Below, in pieces: positions 55,661 to 64,000 of a stretch of 64,000 nucleotides of DNA. Position 1 is the first letter of the stretch, and each line of letters starts with the position of its first letter. The notes beneath the pieces were generated by a model. That model made no database searches, was not told the origin of the DNA, and saw only the letters and a program-made list of their open reading frames with translations. The translations under genes were made by a program, and so were the position numbers. This DNA comes from Actinopolyspora mzabensis (GTDB lineage: Bacteria > Actinomycetota > Actinomycetes > Mycobacteriales > Pseudonocardiaceae), in contig NZ_FNFM01000014.1 of assembly GCF_900101095.1 (NCBI RefSeq), forward strand, positions 1 to 64,000. The letters run 5' to 3'.

Positions 55661-57913
55661 CTAGGACTTCTCCAGGAACTCAGCACGCTCCTCGGCCAGA
55701 AGTTCGGTGATCATACCGGCCAGCCCCGGGTGGGAGCGCAGTTCGGGGTCCTGCCGTACGACGGCCTCCGCCTCGCTGCCCGCCTCGGCGATGACCTCCT
55801 CGTCGTGCACCAGCGACAGCATCCGCAGCGCGGACTTCGTGCCGGACTGCGCCTCGCCGAGCACGTCGCCCTCGCGACGTTGCAGCAGATCGAGCCTGGC
55901 CAGTTCGAACCCGTCGGTGGTGGAGGCGACGGCATCCAGGCGCCCGCGCGCGGGTGTCTGGGGCATCGCCTCGGTGACCAGCAGACACAGCCCGGGAGCG
56001 CTTCCCCGCCCCACCCGGCCGCGCAACTGGTGGAGTTGGCTCATTCCGAACCGGTCCGCGTCCATGATCACCATCGTGGAAGCGTTCGGCACATCGACAC
56101 CGACCTCGATCACGGTGGTCGCCACGAGCACGTCGAGTTCCCCGGCTGCGAACCGGCGCATCACCGCGTCCTTGTCGTCCGCGGCGAGCCTGCCGTGCAG
56201 CACTCCGAGACGTAGATCCCGCAACGGCCCCTGGCGCAGTCGCTCGGCGAGTTCGACCACCGCGAGCGGGGAACGCCGCGAGCCGTTCCCCTCCGCGCCG
56301 CCCTGCCGCTCGGCCACGGGTTCCGGCGCCGCTTCCCCCTCGGCGGACTCGCCGCCTGCCCCCGAGCTCCCCTCGGAGTCGACAGCGGTTCCGTCCCCCA
56401 CCCTGGGACAGACCACGTAGACCTGCCGTCCGGCGGTCACCTCCTCGGTGACACGCTGCCACACCCGATCGAGCCAGGCCGGTTTCTCCGCGGCCGGAAC
56501 CACGGTGGTGCTGATCGGGGACCGGCCTCGGGGCAGCTCGCGCAGCGCGGAGGTGCGCAGATCCCCGAAAACGGTCATCGCGACCGTGCGCGGAATCGGA
56601 GTCGCGGTCATCACCAGCAGGTGTGGACAGGCCTGTTCGGCGGCACGACCCCGCAGGGCGTCCCGCTGCTCGACCCCGAACCGATGCTGCTCGTCGACCA
56701 CCACCAGTCCGAGGTCGGCGAACGAGACCTGATCCTGGATCAACGCGTGGGTGCCGACCACGATCCCCGCCGCCCCGGAAGCCGCGTCCAGCAACGCCTG
56801 CTTCCGCTGCCCCGCGGTCAACGAACCGGTCAGCAGGGTGACCCTGGTGGCGTGCTCCGGGGAGTCGAACTCGCCCGCCCGGGCCAGTTCCCCGAGCAGC
56901 TCCCGGAGTGAGCGGGCGTGCTGCGCCGCGAGAACCTCGGTCGGTGCCAGCATCGCGGCCTGCCTGCCGGAGTCGACCACCTGCAGCATGGCACGCAGCG
57001 CCACCACGGTCTTGCCGGAACCGACCTCGCCCTGCACCAGACGATTCATCGGATGTCGTTCGGACAGATCCTCGGCGAGCTGCTCGCCGACCTCGACCTG
57101 CCCCTCGGTCAACGCGAACGGCAGACGCCGGTCGAAGTCCGCTCGTACGCCTCCGTCGATCGGCGGACAGGCCGGAGCGGGTCGCGCGTCCTGCCGCAGC
57201 CGCGACCTGGCCAGCGACAGCTGCACCCCCAGAGCTTCGTCCCACTTCAGCCGGTGTCGTGCCTGGTCGATCTGCTTCGTCCCGTCCGGCCGGTGGATCC
57301 AGTGCAACGCCTGGTTCAACCCGAGCAGGCCGACGCGCTCGCGCAACGGCTCCGGCAACGGGTCCTCGACACCCTGCCAGCCGTCGAGCACCTGGGCCAC
57401 ACAACGTGCCAGTGACCAGGAGGGCAGCCCCTGCGCGGCGGGATACACCGGGATCAGGGCGGCCGCGAAATCACGCGCGGCGTCCTGCGCGTCTGCTTCG
57501 CCCTCCTCGGTGAACAACTGGTACTCGGGGTGGGCGAGCTGCAGCTCGTTGCGGTAGGCAGTGACCTTGCCCGCGAACATCCCCCTTCTGCCGGGGAGGA
57601 GTTCGCGTTCGCGCCATGCCTGGTTGAAAAACGTGCAGGACATGGAACGAGAACCGTCGGTGATACGTGCCTGCAGGATCGTGCCCCGGCGGGACCGCAT
57701 CTTGCGCTTGCCGACTCGCTCCACCCTGGCGAGCACGGTGGCATGTTCCCCGATCTCGAGCCCGCCGATAGCCGTGAGTTCACCACGCTCCGCGTAACGG
57801 CGGGGATAGTGCCGCAGCAGGTCGCCCACTGTGGACATGCCGAACGAGCTGTTGAGTGCCTTGGCGGTCCTGCCGCCCAGCACCCGATCGAGGTTGGTAT
57901 CCCACCCGGTCAT
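55661..57913 (-). CDS. recG: ATP-dependent DNA helicase RecG
   Basis: 750 residues; reverses stalled replication forks. Wedge/OB domain (about 60-150), helicase core with VQGEVGSGKTVVAL, APTEVLAAQ, VVDEQHRFGVEQR, MTATPIPRT, and the second RecA lobe VATTVIEVGVDVPNA, QLRGRVGRG. An insertion rich in Gly/Ser/Glu (about 525-560) breaks the core; it is common in actinobacterial RecG. ATG 57913 (MTGWDTNLDRVLGG) was chosen over a longer frame upstream. It follows fakA in the same direction. Confidence 0.95.
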   Translation of the reverse strand: MTGWDTNLDRVLGGRTAKALNSSFGMSTVGDLLRHYPRRYAERGELTAIGGLEIGEHATVLARVERVGKRKMRSRRGTILQARITDGSRSMSCTFFNQAWRERELLPGRRGMFAGKVTAYRNELQLAHPEYQLFTEEGEADAQDAARDFAAALIPVYPAAQGLPSWSLARCVAQVLDGWQGVEDPLPEPLRERVGLLGLNQALHWIHRPDGTKQIDQARHRLKWDEALGVQLSLARSRLRQDARPAPACPPIDGGVRADFDRRLPFALTEGQVEVGEQLAEDLSERHPMNRLVQGEVGSGKTVVALRAMLQVVDSGRQAAMLAPTEVLAAQHARSLRELLGELARAGEFDSPEHATRVTLLTGSLTAGQRKQALLDAASGAAGIVVGTHALIQDQVSFADLGLVVVDEQHRFGVEQRDALRGRAAEQACPHLLVMTATPIPRTVAMTVFGDLRTSALRELPRGRSPISTTVVPAAEKPAWLDRVWQRVTEEVTAGRQVYVVCPRVGDGTAVDSEGSSGAGGESAEGEAAPEPVAERQGGAEGNGSRRSPLAVVELAERLRQGPLRDLRLGVLHGRLAADDKDAVMRRFAAGELDVLVATTVIEVGVDVPNASTMVIMDADRFGMSQLHQLRGRVGRGSAPGLCLLVTEAMPQTPARGRLDAVASTTDGFELARLDLLQRREGDVLGEAQSGTKSALRMLSLVHDEEVIAEAGSEAEAVVRQDPELRSHPGLAGMITELLAEERAEFLEKS

Positions 57914-58091
57914 CGCTTCACCAGTTGTGTCACGGTCGCGGAGCCGTGCTCTCGACGTCGTAGGCCGACCGAACCGGATCGCCCCGCACGGGGCGACCGG
58001 CGGCTCGGATCGGTGTGCACCGGTCAAGTTATCCGAGACCACCGACGACGATTATCCGGCCCTGGGACCTGCCGCCGCCCCCGGGCGAGCG

Positions 58092-59753
58092 TCACTCCAC
58101 TCCCAGCATCAGTTCGGTGCTCGACTCCCCACAGGAATAGCAGATCAGCTCGACCTCGGGATGGGTGCCGCGCAGGTGCTCGGCCAGCACCGTGGGCAAG
58201 GCGCTCGGAGCGTGGTCCGGAATCAGCGCGGTGACCAGTTCGCCGCCCGAGGAGAGCATCCGGTCCAGCAGCAGACAGGCCGCCCGCAGCCTGTCATCCC
58301 CGATGAGCACGACCTCGCCGTCCAGCATTCCCAGCAGGTCGCCACTGCGGCAGTAGCCTACCCAGGTCAGCGCCTCCCCCGCCGCGACGCTCAGCTCACC
58401 GCGGCGGGTCGCCGCGGCCGCCTCCGCCAGCGCGACTGTGTCGTCGGCGGTCCTGCGGTTGGGATCGTGCACCGCAAGCGCGGCCAGCCCCTGCACCGGT
58501 GACGCCGTGGGGACCACCACCACTTCGATCCCCGCCCGCAGCGCGGCCTGTGCCGCGTCCTCGGCGGGACGTGCCAGCGACTCCTCGTTGGGCAACAGCA
58601 GCACGTCCCCGTAACCGGTGTCGAGGACCGCTTCCAGGAGCTCTCGCGCCTCCGGCACCGCCCGCTCGTCGATGTGCAGCGTCAACGCGCCTTCCGCGCG
58701 GAAGAGGCTTTCCAGCCCTCCGCCGCGCGTGACCGCGAGTACGACGCGCCCCTCCGAGAGGTCGCCGCTCGCGGCGGGGCCGCGCCGGCCCGAACCGCCG
58801 CGCGCGGCCTCCCCGACCTGGTCGGCGAACCTGGTGACGCGGATGTCGTGCACCCTGCCGAGTTCGACGCCCGACTCGATGGCCGCACCGATGTCGTCGC
58901 AGTGCACGTGTACCGCCCAGGTGGCGGGTGTGGTCGGCTCCCTGAGGACCTGTCCCGTATCGGCCACCGACACGCAGTCACCGAGCCCCGCGAGACGAGT
59001 TCGCAGGTCGGCGGCGACGGAGGCGGGTGCCTCGGAGAGCAGGTACATGACCTCGTACTCGTAGTCCGAGTCGTGCCGGGGCTGCTCGTCAGCGGGCGGC
59101 CCGGAGTCCAGCACGGCGGGGCTGTCCACCGCGAGTCGTTGTGCGTCGCAGACCACCGCGTGCAGCGAGTCGAGCAGGATGACCAGCCCACGCCCCCCTG
59201 CGTCGACCACCCCCGCCGAGTTCAGCTCCGGGAGTTGCGTGCGGGTGAGTCGCAACGCGTCGATCGAGGCCCTGGTCGCGACTCCGACCACGTCGGGGAG
59301 TTCCTCGGCCGTGTCCCGGCATGCGTCGACAGCAGCGCGCAGCACGGTCAGCAGAGTCCCCTCCACCGGTCGGGCCACCGACTGTCCCGCCAGCTGGAGA
59401 CCACGCCGCAACGCTTCCCGGAACAGATCCGCCCCCATCGGGGCTCGTCCCTCGGCCTGTTGGGCGATGCCGCGCAGCACTTGGGAGAGCAACAGCCCGG
59501 AATTGCCGCGGGCGCTGTGCAACGCGCCATCCGCCAGCGCTGCCAGCACCCGATCGGAGCGCTCCTCGGCCGCGGTGTTCGCCGCCGCTTCCGCCGCCGC
59601 ACGCATCGTTTGGAGCAGATTGGTGCCGGTGTCGTTGTCGGCGACGGGATAGACGTTGATGTGGTCGATGGCCGCGCGGTTCGCGGTCAGCGCGAGCACT
59701 GCCAACTCGGCCCAACGCCGTACGGCGGGGCCGTCCAACGCCTGCAGCACCAT
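58092..59753 (-). CDS. fakA: DAK2-domain fatty acid kinase-like protein (FakA/YloV)
   Basis: 553 residues. N-terminal DAK2 kinase domain with the metal motif NVYPVADNDTGTN and the helix SARGNSGLLLSQVL; middle domain and a C-terminal DegV/FakA-like domain. FakA phosphorylates fatty acids bound to FakB in Gram-positives; whether this actinobacterial protein has a FakB partner is unclear and no fakB lies here. ATG 59753 is very near GGAGGA; the next codon, GTG, has better spacing. It precedes recG. Confidence 0.9.
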   Translation of the reverse strand: MVLQALDGPAVRRWAELAVLALTANRAAIDHINVYPVADNDTGTNLLQTMRAAAEAAANTAAEERSDRVLAALADGALHSARGNSGLLLSQVLRGIAQQAEGRAPMGADLFREALRRGLQLAGQSVARPVEGTLLTVLRAAVDACRDTAEELPDVVGVATRASIDALRLTRTQLPELNSAGVVDAGGRGLVILLDSLHAVVCDAQRLAVDSPAVLDSGPPADEQPRHDSDYEYEVMYLLSEAPASVAADLRTRLAGLGDCVSVADTGQVLREPTTPATWAVHVHCDDIGAAIESGVELGRVHDIRVTRFADQVGEAARGGSGRRGPAASGDLSEGRVVLAVTRGGGLESLFRAEGALTLHIDERAVPEARELLEAVLDTGYGDVLLLPNEESLARPAEDAAQAALRAGIEVVVVPTASPVQGLAALAVHDPNRRTADDTVALAEAAAATRRGELSVAAGEALTWVGYCRSGDLLGMLDGEVVLIGDDRLRAACLLLDRMLSSGGELVTALIPDHAPSALPTVLAEHLRGTHPEVELICYSCGESSTELMLGVE

Positions 59754-60320
59754 TCCTCCAATGCGTGGACCACACTCGTCCCGGTTATCGCTGAGAATAG
59801 TGAGTGCCCACCGCGTCGGTCGCGCCGGTTCTCGAGGAGCGGGGTGTCTCACGGGGCACGGCCCGGCACCGGTCGCGGGCTTCCTGCCGAAGCGCATCCC
59901 GCCGTGTCCAACCGTGTCGACACGTGTTGCTAAACTCCGTCGTGATGGAACTCGAGCAGGATCGGTGAGAACCGAGCCGGTTCGCCCGAGGACCTGAATC
60001 GGCGGCGAGTTGCGTCGTGACAGCCCGCTGGAAACCCAGGTAAGGCCAGTCACGCTGGCATCGGGTATCGCCACGGGAAGACCTCGCACCACAGCGGAGC
60101 GGGGCCAATGCCGCGCCGCGAGGCGACGGCTCGGGGAACGTGCATGATTTCGCACGTTGTCCGAACGGCGGTGTACGGGCACGTAGTCACCCCTGGGTGG
60201 ACAGCCTTCACCGGCGCGGGGGTAGCCGCGTTGCCCAACAGCGCTGTCACCGCACGAGCATGACCCGCGTCGGGTGACGACGCGGGGACGGAGATTCGAG
60301 CGAAGTAAGGGGTGTCTGAC
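59754..60320. promoter_or_regulatory. Divergent region fakA / rpmB with two hairpins
   Basis: 567 bases. An inverted repeat with 7-base arms lies at 60137-60143 and 60152-60158 (AACGTGC/GCACGTT); its core TGCATGATTTCGCA faintly resembles Zur boxes. A perfect 9-pair hairpin with GGTGA loop (60265-60287) lies in the presumed rpmB leader, 33 bases before the start. I see no riboswitch or tRNA and no credible gene. Confidence 0.45.
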
Positions 60321-60512
60321 GTGGCTGCCGTCTGCGACGTCTGCAACAAGGGACCGGGTTTCGGCATGGCGGTCTCGCACTCTCACCGGCGTACCAAGCG
60401 CAGGTGGAACCCGAACATTCAGACCGTGCGCGCCAAGGTCAGCCCGACGCAGCGCAAGCGGATGAACGTGTGCACTTCCTGCCTCAAGGCGGGTAAGGTC
60501 GTGCGCGGCTGA
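60321..60512 (+). CDS. rpmB: 50S ribosomal protein L28, cysteine-containing form
   Basis: 63 residues. [20 protein letters not shown] is the classic start, with Cys pairs CDVC and CTSC for zinc. GTG 60321 has AAGGGG eight bases upstream; an in-frame GTG at 60312 would add three residues. It is the only plus-strand gene between fakA and ung and has its own terminator. Confidence 0.95.
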   Translation: MAAVCDVCNKGPGFGMAVSHSHRRTKRRWNPNIQTVRAKVSPTQRKRMNVCTSCLKAGKVVRG

Positions 60513-60548
60513 GACGACGGCGACACGTCGTCGCGATCACTCGTCGAG

Positions 60549-60582
60549 AACGCTCGGTCGGTACAACCGGCCGAGCGTTTTT
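60549..60582 (+). terminator. Intrinsic terminator of rpmB
   Basis: Thirteen-pair stem with one G-U (60549-60561 with 60567-60579), loop TACAA, then TTTTT (60578-60582). Thirty-six bases after the rpmB stop. Confidence 0.93.
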
Positions 60583-60727
60583 CGGCCGGTGGGCGCCGGG
60601 GTGGGTGCACCACGGGAAGCGGCGCTTCCTCACCCCCTCGTCGAGGCCCACCTCCGCCGCCCGATCACGGGCCGGATCTCACGCAACGGTTCGGGAGCCA
60701 CTCCCGGACCGGAACGTAGCGTCGCGG

Positions 60728-61405
60728 TCACGGAAGTTTCCAGTCGATCGGCTCCGCCCCCAGTCCCCGCAACATCTCGTTCGCGCGACTGAAGGGCCGT
60801 GACCCGAAGAACCCGCGGTCTGCTGACATGGGGCTCGGGTGCGGCGACTCGACGCACTCGACGCCGGGCATCAACGGACGCAGGCTCCGCGCGTCGCGTC
60901 CCCACAGAATCGCCACCAGCGGTTCGGACCGTTGCGCCAGCGCCTTGATGGCCTGATCGGTGACTTCCTCCCACCCCTTGCCGCGATGCGAGGCCGACTT
61001 GCCCGGCTGCACGGTCAACGCGCGGTTGAGCAACAGCACGCCCCGCTCGCTCCACGGGGTGAGATCCCCGTTGGAGGGGTGCGGATGGCCGAGATCGTCA
61101 CAGTACTCACGAAAGATGTTGGCCAGACTGCGCGGCACGGGATCGACGTCCGGAGCGACCGAGAAGCTCAAGCCGACGGGATGCCCCGGCGTCGGGTAGG
61201 GATCCTGCCCCACGATGAGTGCCCGCACATCCCGAAACGGCTGTTGGAAGGCGCGCAGTACGTTCTCACCGGCCGGCAGGTATTCGCGTCCGGCGGCGAC
61301 TTCCGAGCGCAGGAAATCGCCCATGTCGGCTATCCGGTCGGACACCGGCGCGAGCGCCTCGGCCCAGCCTGGTTCCACAATCTCGTTCAACGGGCTCCTG
61401 CTCAC
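60728..61405 (-). CDS. ung: Uracil-DNA glycosylase, family 1
   Basis: 225 residues. The catalytic Asp motif [30 protein letters not shown] and the DNA-intercalating HPSPMSA loop are present. Gene order thiL then ung matches mycobacteria. GTG 61405 was chosen; the AGGG site is ten bases upstream. It faces rpmB convergently, separated by about 215 bases that contain the rpmB terminator. Confidence 0.95.
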   Translation of the reverse strand: MSRSPLNEIVEPGWAEALAPVSDRIADMGDFLRSEVAAGREYLPAGENVLRAFQQPFRDVRALIVGQDPYPTPGHPVGLSFSVAPDVDPVPRSLANIFREYCDDLGHPHPSNGDLTPWSERGVLLLNRALTVQPGKSASHRGKGWEEVTDQAIKALAQRSEPLVAILWGRDARSLRPLMPGVECVESPHPSPMSADRGFFGSRPFSRANEMLRGLGAEPIDWKLP

Positions 61406-61510
61406 GGGCCATGACCCTAGCGACCTTTTGATCATCAGCACCGCCCCCCTGGGTGCCTGTCACGTCACGGGATCAGGTATGAGTCCCGACCGGGTACTCC
61501 GACGGGCCGT

Positions 61511-62479
61511 TCAATGCCGCCAGTGTTGCCACCCGGTCCGTTCGGTGTGCTCGGCACCGTCCACGGTGACACCTCGACCCTGCCGGACCCGACCGATGGG
61601 ACGCCACCCGGCGGGGAGATCGTCTTCACCGGGGAAGGTCGCCACCAACGCCTGGTCCTCACCACCGTTGAGTACCCAGTCGCCGGGATCGGCACCCAGT
61701 GCCGAGGCCACCTCCAGCAGCCGCTGCGGCACTTCGAGCTGGTCGGTGCGGATGTCCACCGAAACCCCGGAAGCATCCGCGACATGCGCCATGTCTGCGA
61801 GCAGCCCGTCCGAGATGTCGATCATCGAAGTCGCTCCGGCCATCGCCGCGGCGGGCCCGGCCTCGTAGGGCGGCTCGGGAACCCGGTGAGCACCGACCAC
61901 CGACAGCGGTGAGCGGAATCCGCGAGCCAGCACCGCCAGCCCGGCCGCCGACCACCCCAGGCCGCCTGCCAGCGCCACGACATCGCCCTGTCGCGCACCC
62001 TCCCTGGTCACCGGTTTTCTGCCCCGCAGGTCTCCCAGCGCGGTCACCGAGACGGTCAGTTGGTTCGAGGTGACCATGTCACCGCCTATCAGGGCGGTGC
62101 CCGCGCGCCGCGCCTCTTCCCACATGCCCGCGGCCAGTTCGTCGACGAACTCAGCGGTTACCTCCCCGGAACACCCCAATCCCACCAGCAGGCCGGTCGG
62201 AACTGCCCCCATCGCCGCGATGTCGGAGAGGTTCACGGCCACTGCTTTGCGGCCCACGTGCCGGGGAGCGGACCAGTCCAGGCGGAAGTGCACGTCCTGC
62301 ACCAGCACGTCGGTGGTGGCCACGACTCTGCCGTCCGGCGCGGTGAGCACGGCGGCATCGTCACCCGGCCCCAGGAGGGTGCTGCTCGGCTGGCTCCGGT
62401 GCTCGGTCACTCTCCGGATGAGACCGAACTCACCCACCTGTGAGACGGTCCGTGTGTCCGGTCTCTCCTCGGGAGTCAA
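61511..62479 (-). CDS. thiL: Thiamine-monophosphate kinase
   Basis: 322 residues, makes thiamine diphosphate. Metal/ATP-binding motifs: LLGPGDDAAVL, TTDVLVQDVHFRLDW, GRKAVAVNLSDIAAMGA, LIGGDMVTSNQL, IDISDGLLADMAHV and NGGEDQALVATF. TTG 62479 has AAGGA eight bases upstream. Gap to ung is 105 bases. No thiamine riboswitch is seen here. Confidence 0.95.
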   Translation of the reverse strand: MTPEERPDTRTVSQVGEFGLIRRVTEHRSQPSSTLLGPGDDAAVLTAPDGRVVATTDVLVQDVHFRLDWSAPRHVGRKAVAVNLSDIAAMGAVPTGLLVGLGCSGEVTAEFVDELAAGMWEEARRAGTALIGGDMVTSNQLTVSVTALGDLRGRKPVTREGARQGDVVALAGGLGWSAAGLAVLARGFRSPLSVVGAHRVPEPPYEAGPAAAMAGATSMIDISDGLLADMAHVADASGVSVDIRTDQLEVPQRLLEVASALGADPGDWVLNGGEDQALVATFPGEDDLPAGWRPIGRVRQGRGVTVDGAEHTERTGWQHWRH

Positions 62480-62770
62480 CTGGATCTTCCTTTCGTTGCG
62501 CGTCCACGCGACTGAATGCGGTAACTTGCCCGTTCGGGGACCGAGTTCGGTCGTCGGGACGGCACCGTCCCGCCCGGCCGCCCCGTTCCGGCGGGTGAGT
62601 CGGACGCGGCGCGGGACGGCTACCGGCCACGTCGCTCGGCCGCTGCTCGCGGGGTGCCCCGAGTCCCGGGCGCCGACTCGGCCGGGCCGGGACGCCTACC
62701 GCTCGACCAAGTCGTAAACAGCTTCCAGTTTCCACCTCGAACGCTTCCGACGAGACGAAGGGGCATACCC

Positions 62771-63004
62771 GTGGTCCAGGCATACATCCTCATCCAGACC
62801 GAGGTAGGCAAAGCCGCAGCGGTGGCGTCCGAGATATCCGGGAACACCGGGATCATCAGCGCCGAGGACGTGACGGGTCCGTACGACGTCATCGTGCGTG
62901 CCGAGGCCGAGAACGTGGACAAACTCGGCAAGATGGTGGTGGCCAACATTCAGAACGTGGAAGGAATAACCCGCACGCTGACGTGTCCGGTCGTGCATCT
63001 CTGA
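62771..63004 (+). CDS. Stand-alone Lrp/AsnC ligand-binding (RAM) domain protein
   Basis: 77 residues, lacks a helix-turn-helix, so it is a free RAM domain. AYILIQTEVGKAAAVASEI, GIISAEDVTGPYDVIVRAE and the Thr-rich end TRTLTCPVVHL fit the family. GTG 62771 has AAGGGG about 8 bases upstream; the frame upstream is not coding in style. Such proteins can partner with Lrp-type regulators or bind amino acids; the role here is unknown. Confidence 0.9.
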   Translation: MVQAYILIQTEVGKAAAVASEISGNTGIISAEDVTGPYDVIVRAEAENVDKLGKMVVANIQNVEGITRTLTCPVVHL

Positions 63005-63180
63005 GCAGCCGCACCACCGGCAGGTGCCTGGCCGAACCCGCCCGGCTTCGCACCGGGTGGGAACGTCTGGGCTCGCTCGGGGTGGTGAGGTACCCGGCGC
63101 GACCTCCCGCGCCCTCGCACTCCCCTGCGAGGACGGCACCGGTCCGCACCGCCCGCACCGCTCGTGCTGTAGTGGGTGGC

Positions 63181-63765
63181 GTGCGGGAACAATTCGGATC
63201 CGGGCCACCCCGGGTCGTACTGATCATCGCGTTGTCGCTCGGGGTACTGCTGGCGGCGGGCGTTGCCACGCTGGGGGTCCTCAGCGGCGGGACCGGAGAG
63301 CACGCCCGACCCGATGCGGGAGCCGCCGCGGACACCACGGCCGATCGCAGCGGACCACTGGCGCTGCCCCCGGTGAAGGCTCCGGAAGCGAACTCGGCGG
63401 AGTGCACGACGGTGCTGGGCGCTCTGCCCGATGAACTGCGTGTCGACGGTTCCGCGGTGCCACGACGTGAACTGGCCGTCCCGAAACCGGCGGGCACGGT
63501 GGCCTGGGGCGACGCCGAACACGACCCGGTCAGTCTGCGGTGCGGCCTGACAGCCCCGGCCGAGCTGAAACCCACCTCCGAGCTGATGGTGATCTCCGGG
63601 GTGAGTTGGCTGCCGATCAGCAGCGGTGAAACCACCACCTGGCTGGCGGTCGATCGGCCGGTCTATGTCGCGGTCACCGGGTCGAACGACACCGGGATCG
63701 GCCCGGTCCAGGACGTGTCCCGGATCCTCGACCAGCACCTGCCCGAGCGGGAAGTGTTCGACTGA
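63181..63765 (+). CDS. DUF3515 membrane-anchored protein
   Basis: 194 residues. N-terminal membrane helix (VVLIIALSLGVLLAAGVATL) followed by a Gly/Ala/Asp linker and a conserved extracytoplasmic domain with Cys80 and Cys122-like pairing (SAECTTVL, LRCGLT) and WLPISSGETTTWL. DUF3515 genes neighbour ddl in actinobacteria and the function is unknown. GTG 63181 is preferred because upstream codons are Arg/Pro-rich. It converges on ddl. Confidence 0.85.
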   Translation: MREQFGSGPPRVVLIIALSLGVLLAAGVATLGVLSGGTGEHARPDAGAAADTTADRSGPLALPPVKAPEANSAECTTVLGALPDELRVDGSAVPRRELAVPKPAGTVAWGDAEHDPVSLRCGLTAPAELKPTSELMVISGVSWLPISSGETTTWLAVDRPVYVAVTGSNDTGIGPVQDVSRILDQHLPEREVFD

Positions 63766-63784
63766 GTCCCACCCGCCGGACCGG

Positions 63785-64000
63785 TCAGCGCAACCCCGTG
63801 CCGCGGGCCACGGCGGTGTCCAGCAGTGTGCTCAACAGGCTCGAATAGTCGACACCCGCGTGCGCCCACATGCGCGGATACAGCGAGATCGGGGTGAATC
63901 CCGGCATGGTGTTCACCTCGTTGACCACCGGCCGGCCGTCCTCGGTCAGGAAGAAGTCGACCCGGGCCAACCCCTGGCAGTCCAGGGCGTGGAAAGCGCC
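63785..64000 (-). CDS. ddl: D-alanine-D-alanine ligase, 5' part beyond the window
   Basis: The last 71 residues are visible: [20 protein letters not shown] and [20 protein letters not shown], the C-terminal ATP-grasp metal-binding region of Ddl, which makes the D-Ala-D-Ala dipeptide for peptidoglycan. Stop TGA at 63785-63787, 19 bases from the DUF3515 stop. The rest of the gene is outside. Confidence 0.95.
   Translation of the reverse strand, partial: GAFHALDCQGLARVDFFLTEDGRPVVNEVNTMPGFTPISLYPRMWAHAGVDYSSLLSTLLDTAVARGTGLR

Noticed and set aside
59754-60320. Long gap checked for riboswitch, tRNA or small RNA
   Set aside because: No match to thiamine, cobalamin or ydaO patterns that I can recognise and no cloverleaf. 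Only two hairpins can be supported.

Overview
The window is gene-dense, very GC-rich DNA from an actinomycete chromosome. Gene order matches the conserved core of mycobacteria and Pseudonocardiales: ispG-rip1-dxr, rpsB-tsf-pyrH-frr-cdsA, whiG-xerC-dprA-comM-yraN, rnhB-lepB-rplS-trmD-rimM-rpsP, ffh, amt-glnB, ftsY-smc, mutM-rnc-rpmF, sepIVA, coaD-rsmD-pyc, recG-fakA-rpmB, ung-thiL and ddl. A WhiG sporulation sigma factor and many GTG/TTG starts point to a spore-forming actinomycete; a Pseudonocardiales genus such as Actinopolyspora or Saccharopolyspora is my inference, not proven.

Layout. 1-4 kb: isoprenoid genes (dxr, ispG) around an intramembrane protease. 4.2-8.3 kb: DUF2631 protein, rlmN, a manganese-type DtxR regulator (mntR), an orphan membrane protein with a Cys/His tail, and a methyltransferase. 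8.3-12.7 kb: translation/nucleotide/lipid operon rpsB-tsf-pyrH-frr-cdsA on the minus strand. 13-19 kb: M23-like secreted protein (+), then yraN-comM-dprA-xerC-whiG (-). 19-25 kb: DUF2469, rnhB, lepB, rplS, trmD, rimM, khpA, rpsP. 25-31.5 kb: CPBP protease, amidohydrolase, ffh, DEAD-box helicase and an orphan P-loop ATPase. 32-38 kb: amt-glnB, ftsY, and on the plus strand anmK with a sodium/solute symporter. 38-48 kb: smc, acyP, a Thr/Pro/Ser-rich surface protein, a kinase-like protein, mutM, rnc, rpmF, DUF177 and sepIVA. 48-51.6 kb: a potassium channel, a secreted RNase Sa-type ribonuclease, a GNAT acetyltransferase, coaD and rsmD. 51.7-60.5 kb: pyc, recG, fakA and rpmB. 60.7-64 kb: ung, thiL, a lone RAM-domain protein, DUF3515 and the 3' end of ddl.

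The genes mostly serve protein synthesis and export (Ffh/FtsY/LepB, ribosomal proteins, RRF, EF-Ts), RNA and DNA upkeep (RecG, Ung, MutM, SMC, RNase III/HII), precursor supply (PyrH, CdsA, Pyc, CoaD, ThiL, MEP pathway) and ammonium uptake. I see no transposase, prophage, CRISPR array, tRNA or rRNA gene.

The strongest leads are regulatory. A textbook terminator sits just before the pyrH ribosome binding site. Paired dyad sites lie upstream of amt. An AT-rich double-palindrome promoter lies before pyc. glnD is missing beside glnB. Among genes, the Cys/His-tailed protein beside mntR, a secreted guanyl-specific RNase with no visible inhibitor, and a repeat tail encoded just past the rnc stop codon deserve a second look. 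I did not find a clearly new multi-gene system.
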